Positions 1-6,842 of a DNA stretch of 7,932 nucleotides are shown piece by piece. Below the pieces are notes generated by a model. That model saw nothing but the letters and a program-made list of their open reading frames with translations. It did not search any database and was not told the DNA's origin. Location: assembly GCA_041477815.1 (NCBI GenBank), contig JBGOUV010000324.1, positions 1-7,932 on the forward strand, given 5' to 3'. Every line of letters starts with the position of its first letter. Positions within the stretch are counted from its first letter, which is position 1. Source of the stretch: JBGOUV01 sp041477815 (lineage in GTDB: Bacteria > Acidobacteriota > Terriglobia > Bryobacterales > JACQDG01). A program made the position numbers and the translations under genes.

Positions 1-67
1 GTGCCGGAAGCCGGTGATGCCTCCCCCTATTTCGGTGACACTAACGGTTACATTAGGTTGAAAGCGA
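1..67. other. Left edge, no gene recognised
   Basis: No gene is supported here. A plus-strand reading frame is open from base 1 into the tRNA gene, but it runs through the terminator-like hairpin and then through antisense tRNA sequence, so I treat it as chance. A loose 12-nt tandem similarity (33-44 and 45-56, 9 of 12 bases alike) is the only local structure seen, and it is too weak to interpret. The neighbouring gene on this side lies outside the window. Confidence 0.5.
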
Positions 68-95
68 AACGGCCACCCGGAATCGAATGGCCGTT
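68..95 (-). terminator. Hairpin after tRNA-Leu, probable intrinsic terminator
   Basis: Read on the minus strand, an 8-bp perfect stem (AACGGCCA with TGGCCGTT) closes a 12-nt loop, starting 17 nt past the CCA end of tRNA-Leu. The tail after the stem is TCGCTTTC, only moderately T-rich, so termination on the minus strand may be partial. On the plus strand the same stem is followed by AAATCTTTT, so it could also stop transcription coming from the left. Position at the end of a long co-directional gene train favours a real terminator. Confidence 0.55.
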
Positions 96-112
96 AAATC
101 TTTTAGAATCTA

Positions 113-199
113 TGGTGCGGAGAGGGGGACTTGAACCCCCACGAGATTGCTCCCGCTAGCACCTCAAGCTAGTGCGTCTGCCAATTCCGCCACCTCCGC
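113..199 (-). tRNA. tRNA-Leu (anticodon GAG)
   Basis: This is a class II tRNA of 87 nt including an encoded CCA (bases 115-113). The 7-bp acceptor stem (GCGGAGG with UCUCCGC, one G-U pair) carries discriminator A. The D stem is GCG/CGC, the anticodon stem is CUAGC/GCUAG around loop UUGAGGU, and the anticodon GAG reads leucine CUC and CUU. A long variable arm with a short GAG/CUC stem and the T arm (GGGGG, UUCAAGU, CCCCC) complete the cloverleaf. The gene starts 14 nt after the secG stop, so it is probably transcribed with secG and released by processing. The arrangement secG then tRNA-Leu(GAG) is also found in E. coli (secG-leuU), as I recall it. Confidence 0.97.
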
Positions 200-213
200 A
201 CAGTCGGGCGAGA

Positions 214-702
214 CTACTTTTTGCCGGCCGGGGCCGGTTGATGACCCGGAGCCGTCTGCTGGTGGCCGCCGCCGGGGGCCGGGACCGGCACCGTGATCGT
301 ATCGGTCGAGATCTTCGGGTTCGGGCCCGTTCCTTCCGGCGTCAACTGAATGTTGACCGGCGCTCCGCTGGTGGCCGGGACCCCGGGCGCCGGCGCCGTG
401 GTCTTGGCCGGAACCACGGGAGCCTTGGTCGAGGTCTTTTCCTTGTCCAGGACCGACGAGCCGGTCCCACCCCGGCGCGTCGCCAGAATCGACAACGTGA
501 TCGAGGTAAGCATGAAGGCCACGGCCGCTACCGTGGTCGCTTTCGAGAGCACCGTCGCCGCGCCGCGCGGCCCGAAGGCGGTCTGGGAGCCCATGCCGCC
601 AAATGCTCCCGCCAGATCCGCCGCCTTGCCACTCTGTAGCAGCACGACGATGATCAGGAAGAAGCAGACCACCACGTGAATTGTTACCAGCAGGTAGATC
701 AT
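214..702 (-). CDS. secG: Preprotein translocase subunit SecG
   Basis: SecG is the small, non-essential membrane subunit of the SecYEG channel and aids SecA-driven protein export across the inner membrane. The 162-residue product has a first membrane helix at about residues 3-22 and a second at about 55-74. Between them is the cytoplasmic loop typical of the family: LLQSGK (21-26), then DLAGAFGG (29-36), GSQTAFG (38-44) and PRG. After RR at 76-77 comes an unusual tail of about 85 residues rich in Pro, Ala, Thr and Gly and ending in KK; E. coli SecG is about 110 residues, so this tail is an extension. The start ATG is 13 nt after the tpiA stop with only a weak GAG-type ribosome site, so it may rely on upstream translation. 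The tpiA-secG-tRNA-Leu order is common in bacteria. Confidence 0.95.
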   Translation of the reverse strand: MIYLLVTIHVVVCFFLIIVVLLQSGKAADLAGAFGGMGSQTAFGPRGAATVLSKATTVAAVAFMLTSITLSILATRRGGTGSSVLDKEKTSTKAPVVPAKTTAPAPGVPATSGAPVNIQLTPEGTGPNPKISTDTITVPVPAPGGGHQQTAPGHQPAPAGKK

Positions 703-715
703 AAAGAAAGCTCAA

Positions 716-1467
<752 letters not shown>

Positions 1468-1471
<4 letters not shown>

Positions 1472-2634
1472 GTACGGAGTTCCTCCAGAAAGCTGGTCCC
1501 GGCGCTGATGCGGGCGCCGAAGTTGTAGGCTACGGTTTGGCCGATGTCGGCCAGGGAGCGGCGGGTGCCCAAGGCGACGGCAGGGCGAACGCGCGCGCCC
1601 CAGACGAGCAGAGGCACGTATTCGCGGGAGTGGTCGGTGGAGGGCGTGGTCGGGTCGCAGCCGTGGTCGGCGGTCAGGATGAGCAAGTCGTCGGGGCCCA
1701 GGGAGGCCTCGATCTCGGGGAGCCGGCGGTCGAAGTGCTCGAGCGCCGCCGCGTAGTTCTCGACGTCGTTGCGGTGGCCCCAGAGCATGTCGAAGTCCAC
1801 CAGGTTCACGAAGATGAGTCCTTCCGTTTGTCTATCGACTGCGGCTAGAGTCTGGTTGATACCGTCCTCGTTATTCTTGGTCTTGACCGAGGCGGTCAGG
1901 CCCCGGCCGAGAAAGATGTCGGAAATCTTGCCCACGCCGCAGACCGGCACGCCGCGCTCCGACAGCCGGTCGAGGAGCATGCCGGCGGGCGGCGGGACGG
2001 CGTAATCGTGACGGTTGGGGGTGCGGTGGAAGGACCCGGGAGCGCCGAGGAAAGGCCGGGCGATCACGCGGGCTACCTCGAGCGGGCCGCGGAGCAGGTC
2101 GCGGGCGGCCTCGCAGATCCGGTACAGCTCGGGGACCGGAATGACTTCCTCGTGGGCGGCGATCTGGAGGACGCTGTCGGCGGAGGTATAGACGATAGGC
2201 GAGCCGGTGCGCAGGTGTTCGGCGCCGAGTTCTTTTATGATCTCGGTGCCGGAGGCGGCGACGTTGCCGAGGGTCCGGCGGCCGATGCCGGCTTCGAACG
2301 CGGCCACGAAATCGCGGGGGAAGCCGTGGGGGAAGAGGGGAAACGGTCGATCGAGGATAATGCCGGCCATCTCCCAATGGCCGGTGGTGGTGTCCTTGCC
2401 CGGGGAAGCTAGCGTACAGCGTCCATAGGCCCCGGCGGGATGAGAAGCGGGGGGGAGGTGGGCGAGGGGCTTGATATTGGCCAGACCGAGGCGGGTGAGG
2501 TGGGGCAAGGTCAGGCGGCGCTGTTGGGCGATGTGGCCGAGAGTGTCACTGCCCTGGTCGCCGTAGGCGGCGGCGTCGGGCATCTCACCGATGCCGACCG
2601 AGTCGAGGACGATCCAGAGGACGCGCCGGAACAT
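1468..2634 (-). CDS. deoB: Phosphopentomutase
   Basis: DeoB interconverts ribose 1-phosphate and ribose 5-phosphate, and the deoxyribose equivalents, linking nucleoside salvage to the pentose phosphate pathway. It belongs to the alkaline phosphatase superfamily and uses two metal ions. The 388-residue protein starts with the LDSVGIGEMPDA signature (10-21, metal ligand D11) and has the phosphorylated threonine region GKDTTTGHWE (79-88). D153 lies in TSADSVLQIA. The remaining metal ligands are D282 and H287 in FDMLWGHRND, D323 and H324 in TADHGCDPT, and H335. Length fits the family (about 390-407). A GGGAG site (2642-2638) lies only 3 nt before the ATG, shorter than usual, but this start gives the canonical N-terminus. 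The gene follows the symporter by 24 nt and overlaps tpiA by 4 nt. Close neighbours are not the usual deoCA-deoD salvage genes. Confidence 0.97.
1482..1486 (-). promoter_or_regulatory. Shine-Dalgarno site for tpiA GTG start
   Basis: GGAGG on the minus strand, ending 10 nt before GTG at 1471-1469. It lies inside the last codons of deoB and supports the GTG as the real start of tpiA rather than an internal ATG. Confidence 0.8.
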
Positions 2635-2658
2635 GAACTCCCATTGTAGGGGATTCCC

Positions 2659-4143
2659 TCAGATCTCCATCACCGCCTTTACATCGGGGGGCAGGCGGCG
2701 TTCTTCGTCTTGGCCGGTGAGCCACGATACCCCTATGAACACTACCAGCGACACCAGCAGCGCGAAAGCTCCCACGTTCATGCCGTAGGGGAGGGTGAAG
2801 AGCTTGTGGCGGGCGGACAGTTCGAGGGTGAAATTCAAAATGAGGCTGATGGCGATGGAGGCTACGCAGGCGGATCCAGTCGCGCGCTTCCAGTTCATAC
2901 CTATGGCCACAGGGGGTACGATGGCCGCGGCGAAGGTCCCCCAGCCGAAGGTCCCGAGCAGCGCCACCAGGTTCTCCATGTAGAGGGCGAAGACGGCGGA
3001 GATCACCAGCAGCACTACCGTAGCGACGCGGCTCCAGAACAGCTCGCGCGGGAGGGTGCGGCGGGTCCAGGCGATGGGGATATCGCGGACCAGGGCGGCG
3101 GCGCCGATATTCAGGAAGCTGTTGGCGGTGGACATGATGGCGGCCAGGAGACCGGCGAAGACCACTCCGGCTACTATGGCCGGCGTATAGTGCATCAGGA
3201 ATATCGGGGCGGCCAGGTCGGGCGTCGCTAGCGGCTTCTGACCGCCGGCCTGGACCAGGCTGCGCATGGCCAGGCCGATACTCATCCACAGCAGGCTGCA
3301 GATCATGTAGACCATACCGGTCAGCAGCGCGCCCCAGCGCAGGTCGCGGGGATTCTTGAGCATGAGAAACTTGGTGATGCCGTGCGGCTGTCCCATCCAG
3401 CCGAGGCCGAAGATCAGGTACCAGCTCAAGGCAGTCAGGGGCCCGCGCGTCCCCCAGGGGCCGATGAACTTAGGGTCCATGGCCTGGAGGGTCTGGCTGA
3501 TGTGGGTCAGGCCGCCGCCGCTCTGGAGCGCGTAATAGAGGACCGCGACGGAGGCGCCCATCATCACAATGCCCTGGAACAGGTCGTTGTAGACGCCGGC
3601 CAGGATGCCGCCGGCCACGGTGTAGAAGCCGAGGATGCCGAGTCCGATGAGCAGGGCCACGGGCAGGCTGACGTCGAGCACGGCGACCAGCACCACGCCC
3701 GTGGCCATCACCTGGGTGCCCAGGTACCCGACCACGCCCAGCACCAGGGCCAGGGCCATCATAAGGCGGGGCCAGCGCCCGCCGTAGCGGACGGCCACGG
3801 CGTCGGGCAGGGTGAGGATCTCGCGGCACTCGGCCAGCAGGCGCAGGCGTTTCCCTAGCAATACCCAGCTCAGCGTGAAGCCGATGGTGGCCGGGAAGGT
3901 CATCCACAGCGAGCTCATGCCGGACTCGTAGACCAGTCCCGGACCGCCCACGAACCCGAACCCGCTCATGATGCTGGCCATCGTGGCGATAGCCATCACC
4001 ACCATGCCCAGGCTGCGGCCGGCGACGAAGAAATCGGCGCTGCTGTGGGTCCGGCGCAGGGCCCACACGCCGATGCCGAAGCAGCACGCCAGGTAAAGCA
4101 GGACGCAGGCGAGGATCACCGGCGACTGGAACAGCGGGATCAC
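2659..4143 (-). CDS. Sodium:solute symporter (SSS family), substrate unassigned
   Basis: This is a sodium-coupled importer of the SSS/PutP family, acting in the inner membrane with about 13 helices over 494 residues. Family marks are the early Ala-Gly-Arg-Ser segment (41-44), FVGGPGLVYESG (64-75) in the second helix region, GQPHGITKF (251-259), and AAIMSTANS (334-342). The last contains S338 and T339, which correspond to the sodium-site Ser/Thr pair of helix 8 in PutP. The GGPG motif is PanF-like while GQPH is PutP-like, and the acidic residue I remember near PutP position 55 appears to be isoleucine here. I therefore do not assign proline or pantothenate. The start is GTG, overlapping the upstream small-protein stop in a GTGA, with GGAGG 8 nt upstream. 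Genes for sugar-acid oxidation upstream suggest a sugar, sugar acid or related carboxylate as cargo, by inference. Confidence 0.9.
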   Translation of the reverse strand: MIPLFQSPVILACVLLYLACCFGIGVWALRRTHSSADFFVAGRSLGMVVMAIATMASIMSGFGFVGGPGLVYESGMSSLWMTFPATIGFTLSWVLLGKRLRLLAECREILTLPDAVAVRYGGRWPRLMMALALVLGVVGYLGTQVMATGVVLVAVLDVSLPVALLIGLGILGFYTVAGGILAGVYNDLFQGIVMMGASVAVLYYALQSGGGLTHISQTLQAMDPKFIGPWGTRGPLTALSWYLIFGLGWMGQPHGITKFLMLKNPRDLRWGALLTGMVYMICSLLWMSIGLAMRSLVQAGGQKPLATPDLAAPIFLMHYTPAIVAGVVFAGLLAAIMSTANSFLNIGAAALVRDIPIAWTRRTLPRELFWSRVATVVLLVISAVFALYMENLVALLGTFGWGTFAAAIVPPVAIGMNWKRATGSACVASIAISLILNFTLELSARHKLFTLPYGMNVGAFALLVSLVVFIGVSWLTGQDEERRLPPDVKAVMEI

Positions 4144-4526
4144 TCGGCGGGCCTCCGGCGGCCGTGCTCGGCTAGAAACTTTTCTAGCTTGTCGTCGGGG
4201 AGAACGGAGGAGCGGAAGAGGAGGCCGTAGAGCAGAGCGGCGAGCAACGGCATGGGCCAGATGCCGTAGACGAGCAAGGCCGTCGCTGCCGGAAGTCCCA
4301 GGATGAGGCGGGAGGAGTCAGCGAGCCAGACCATCCCGGCGAGCAGGACGACGTACGCGGCGAAGAGGAGGAGAAGGGCGGGATGAAGGCGGGTGAAGCC
4401 TAGAACCAGACCCAGGACCAGCAGCGCGCAGGCGGCGATGCCGAAGCCGAGCCAGGCGTGGAGGGGAAACAACGCCAGGGCGGCGAGGGTGACGGCGAAG
4501 ATGGCCGCGACGGTCCGGTCAGACAT
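4140..4526 (-). CDS. Small integral membrane protein, possible symporter partner
   Basis: The 128-residue protein is almost entirely hydrophobic, with likely helices at about residues 6-22, 27-45, 49-68 and 75-104. A charged cytoplasmic-looking tail (DDKLEKFLAEHGRRRP) follows. I recognise no catalytic motif. Its stop overlaps the symporter GTG start by 4 nt, and its own ATG lies 8 nt inside the end of the upstream hydrolase-like gene, so the three are made in tight coupling. Several SSS transporters are encoded beside a small membrane protein (for example YhdT beside PanF). Those partners are about 60-100 residues with two helices, so this one is larger and may be a different type. No good ribosome site is seen, consistent with coupling. 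Function is a guess from position. Confidence 0.85.
   Translation of the reverse strand: MSDRTVAAIFAVTLAALALFPLHAWLGFGIAACALLVLGLVLGFTRLHPALLLLFAAYVVLLAGMVWLADSSRLILGLPAATALLVYGIWPMPLLAALLYGLLFRSSVLPDDKLEKFLAEHGRRRPAE
4152..4156 (-). promoter_or_regulatory. Shine-Dalgarno site for symporter GTG start
   Basis: GGAGG on the minus strand, 8 nt before the GTG at 4143-4141. It sits within the last codons of the small membrane protein and supports the GTG start in the GTGA overlap. Confidence 0.75.
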
Positions 4527-5364
4527 GGCCGCTGCCCACTACTACCGCCGGATTCGACAGCCTCCCGATCTCAGGTACTTCGATGATCACCTCATCCCCC
4601 GGAGCCAGCGCCGCGTCCTCGGTCACAATGATACCCGTACCCGTCAGCACCACCGTCGCCGCCGGCACCGGGTTGGCCCGCAGCAGGTATTCCACCAGGT
4701 ACTCGAACTTGCGGTAGAGCTTGGCAGTAGATACCGAGCCCTGGAAGACGGTCGCCGCCCCGCGCCGGATGGTGCAGGTTACCTGCAGGTTGTAGGGGTC
4801 GCCGATCTCGTCAGGGGTAACCAGCACCGGGCCCAGCGCGCAGCAGCCCGTATACATCTTCGACTGCGGCAGGTACAGGGCGTTCTCCCGCTCAATGTCC
4901 CAGGCCGAGACGTCGTTGCCGAGGGTGAAGCCGACGATCTTGCCCCGGCCATTGATTACCATGCCGATCTCAGGCTCCGGAGCGGTGAACCTGGAATCGA
5001 AGCGGATCCCGATGGGCTCGCCGGGACCGACACAAACCCGGGCCGTGCCTTTGAAGAAAATCTCCGGACGCGGGGCGCGATAGACGTAATGATACATGCC
5101 CTCACGCGCGCCCAACTCGGTGTCGCGGAACTCGGCGCTGGGGCCGTAGGTGCAGCCGCAGGCCCAAACCTCGGGTGGGTGGACCGGAATCTCGGGCCGC
5201 CCGTCGACCGCTTCGGACGAGGCCAGTTCCCCGGCCAGGTCGGACAACTCGCGTCCGGCCTTTTCCGCCTCGGCGATCAGGCCGGCGACGGTGCGGCCGG
5301 GGATGAGGCGGTAGCGTCCTCCGCCGGCGATGGCGGCAGTTCCGTGGATCTGTGCCAGCTTCAT
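4519..5364 (-). CDS. FAH-fold protein, probable 2-keto-3-deoxy-pentonate dehydratase
   Basis: The 281-residue protein belongs to the fumarylacetoacetase (FAH) family, which acts on keto acids with a bound divalent metal. The metal-binding pattern is visible as E130 and E132 in APEPEIGMVIN, then D151 in GFTLGNDVSAWD. Further landmarks are VWACGCTYGPS (66-76), RPEIFFKGT (99-107), ENALYLPQSKMY (160-171), CCALGP (174-179) and TGTGI (241-245). This set recalls the archaeal 2-keto-3-deoxy-D-arabinonate dehydratase group rather than fumarylacetoacetases or 2,4-diketo-acid hydrolases. Those enzymes give 2-oxoglutarate semialdehyde. The next gene upstream encodes a dehydrogenase of the type that oxidises exactly this product, which strengthens the call. 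The ATG is 4 nt after the aldehyde dehydrogenase stop with no clear ribosome site, suggesting coupling. The exact substrate (arabinonate- or xylonate-derived, or another deoxy-keto acid) is not decided by sequence. Confidence 0.82.
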   Translation of the reverse strand: MKLAQIHGTAAIAGGGRYRLIPGRTVAGLIAEAEKAGRELSDLAGELASSEAVDGRPEIPVHPPEVWACGCTYGPSAEFRDTELGAREGMYHYVYRAPRPEIFFKGTARVCVGPGEPIGIRFDSRFTAPEPEIGMVINGRGKIVGFTLGNDVSAWDIERENALYLPQSKMYTGCCALGPVLVTPDEIGDPYNLQVTCTIRRGAATVFQGSVSTAKLYRKFEYLVEYLLRANPVPAATVVLTGTGIIVTEDAALAPGDEVIIEVPEIGRLSNPAVVVGSGHV

Positions 5365-5367
5365 ACG

Positions 5368-6807
5368 TCAGTATTTGAGATATACAGTCTTATAATCGGT
5401 ATAGAAGTCCATGGCCGCCGGACCCTGCTCCTTGGGCCCGAAGCTGGAGTCCTTGGTGCCGCCGAAGGGTAACTGGTACTCGACGCCCGCGCTCGGCAGG
5501 TTCACGGTCAGCAACCCCGCCTCGATCTTCGAGATGTAATCGAAGATCCGCGAGACGTTCTGGGTCTGGATCGACGCCGAGAGGCCGAAGGCCACGTTGT
5601 TGGCGACCCGGATGGCGTGGTCGAAATCGCGCGCCTTCATCACCGCCAGCACCGGACCGAAGATCTCTTCCTGGGCGATGGTCATGCCCTCTTCGACGCC
5701 GGTGAAGATGGTGGGCTCGACGAAATAGCCTTTGGCCAGGGCGCCCTCGGTCAGATGGCGGCCGCCGAACTGCAACCTGGCCTCTTTCTTGCCAATCTCG
5801 ATGTAGCGCAGATCGGTATCGAGCTGGGCCTTATCGATGGCCGGGCCGATGTCGATGCCGGCCTCCATGCCATTGCCGACCTTGAGCTTCGCCGTACGCT
5901 CCACCAGGGCGTCGACGAAGCGGTCGTAGATGCCCTCCTCGACGATCACGCGGCTGGTGGCGGTGCATTTCTGGCCGGTGGAGAAAAACGCCCCGTTGAC
6001 GGTGTTTTCGACGGCGGCCTTGAAGTCCGCGTCGGCCAGGACGATGGTCGGATTCTTGCCCCCCATCTCAAGCTGGATGCGCAGGCGGCGGCGCGAGGCG
6101 CGCTCATGCAGCCAGGCGCCGATCTCACAAGAGCCCGTGAAGGAAACAGCCTTGAGGGGCTTCGCCTCGACCAACGCCTCTCCCAACTCCCCGCCCGATC
6201 CGGCAATGAAATTGACGACACCTTTCGGAAGGCCGGCTTCGGACAGGGCCTCCACCAGCCGCCAGGCGCTCAGCGGAGCGGCGGAAGCGGGCTTCAGCAC
6301 CACGGTGTTCCCCGCCACCAGTGCCGGCGCGAGCTTCCAGGCCGGGATGGCGCTGGGGAAGTTCCACGGCGTCACCAGGCCCACCACGCCCAAAGGCTTC
6401 CTCACCGCGAACATGAACACCCGGTCCCGCTCCGACGGCACCAAGTGACCCGGCAGCCGCGAGCCTTCCGCGCCGAAGTACCTGAAGATGTTGATCGCGC
6501 GCCGGACCTCGCCCTTGGATTCGGGCAGCGTCTTGCCTTCTTCGCGCGTCATTTCCTGGGCCAGTTGCTCGAAGCGGGAGTCCAGGATCTCGGCGGCCTT
6601 GAACAGGTAGTTGCCCCGCGCCGGGCCGGTGAGCGACGCCCATCCGGAGTAGGCACACTGCGCGGCGGCGGCGGCGTTGGTCACGTCCTGGGCGCTTCCT
6701 CGGGCAAACAGCCCCACGACCTCGTCGGTGGCAGCCGGATTCCGATTCTCAAACGTCTTGGCCGCGGCGACCCATTCGCCGTTGATGTAATTGGGATAGG
6801 TGTGCAT
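5368..6807 (-). CDS. Aldehyde dehydrogenase, probable alpha-ketoglutarate-semialdehyde dehydrogenase
   Basis: This is an NAD(P)-dependent aldehyde dehydrogenase of 479 residues, the normal length for the soluble superfamily. Catalytic residues are all present: N149 in TPWNFP, K172 in VLKPAS, FTGS at 223-226, E247 in LEMGGKNP, nucleophile C281 in GQKCTATS, and E381 in EEIFGP. The C-terminal segment NLPSAGVEYQLPFGGTKDSS (436-455), then KEQG, FYT and KTVY, resembles the 2-oxoglutarate semialdehyde (2,5-dioxovalerate) dehydrogenases of the sugar-acid pathways. Its adjacency to a probable semialdehyde-forming dehydratase supports this. Succinate-semialdehyde or another aldehyde remains possible. 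It is the first gene of the minus-strand train; its ATG lies 28 nt from that of a divergent reductase. The only ribosome-site-like sequence is AAGAAG directly before the ATG, and the message may be leaderless. Confidence 0.9.
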   Translation of the reverse strand: MHTYPNYINGEWVAAAKTFENRNPAATDEVVGLFARGSAQDVTNAAAAAQCAYSGWASLTGPARGNYLFKAAEILDSRFEQLAQEMTREEGKTLPESKGEVRRAINIFRYFGAEGSRLPGHLVPSERDRVFMFAVRKPLGVVGLVTPWNFPSAIPAWKLAPALVAGNTVVLKPASAAPLSAWRLVEALSEAGLPKGVVNFIAGSGGELGEALVEAKPLKAVSFTGSCEIGAWLHERASRRRLRIQLEMGGKNPTIVLADADFKAAVENTVNGAFFSTGQKCTATSRVIVEEGIYDRFVDALVERTAKLKVGNGMEAGIDIGPAIDKAQLDTDLRYIEIGKKEARLQFGGRHLTEGALAKGYFVEPTIFTGVEEGMTIAQEEIFGPVLAVMKARDFDHAIRVANNVAFGLSASIQTQNVSRIFDYISKIEAGLLTVNLPSAGVEYQLPFGGTKDSSFGPKEQGPAAMDFYTDYKTVYLKY

Positions 6808-6813
6808 CTTCTT

Positions 6814-6842
6814 CTTGTACTACAATTCAAGGCCTATGCCAA
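6814..6842 (-). promoter_or_regulatory. Candidate promoter of the minus-strand gene train
   Basis: On the minus strand, TTGGCA (6842-6837) and TACAAG (6819-6814) are separated by 17 nt. The -35 box matches the sigma-70 consensus at five of six positions and the -10 box at four. Initiation about 7 nt downstream of the -10 would fall at or beside the ATG at 6807, giving a leaderless or nearly leaderless message. The -35 box lies over the first codons of the divergent reductase gene. This is prediction from sequence only. Confidence 0.45.
6815..6825. promoter_or_regulatory. Palindrome in the divergent gap, possible operator
   Basis: TTGTA-C-TACAA is a perfect odd palindrome with 5-nt arms centred on 6820, in the 28-nt gap between the two divergent start codons. 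It produces TACAAT on the plus strand (6821-6826, a good -10 match 9 nt before the reductase ATG) and TACAAG on the minus strand. It could be a small operator or just the consequence of two overlapping -10 boxes. I see no convincing -35 at 15-19 nt for the plus-strand box. Confidence 0.4.

Noticed and set aside
33..56. Loose 12-nt tandem similarity near the left edge
   Set aside because: Only 9 of 12 bases match over two copies, too weak to call a repeat or binding site array.
1..159. Plus-strand open frame from the left edge reading ...RRGGLEPPRD before a stop
   Set aside because: The last third is antisense tRNA-Leu, a well-known source of false peptides, and the middle crosses the 8-bp hairpin.
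164..715. Long minus-strand frame of 183 codons overlapping secG, and plus-strand frames at 172-679
   Set aside because: They are out-of-frame shadows of secG in GC-rich DNA, rich in Arg, Gly and Asp, with no family motifs.
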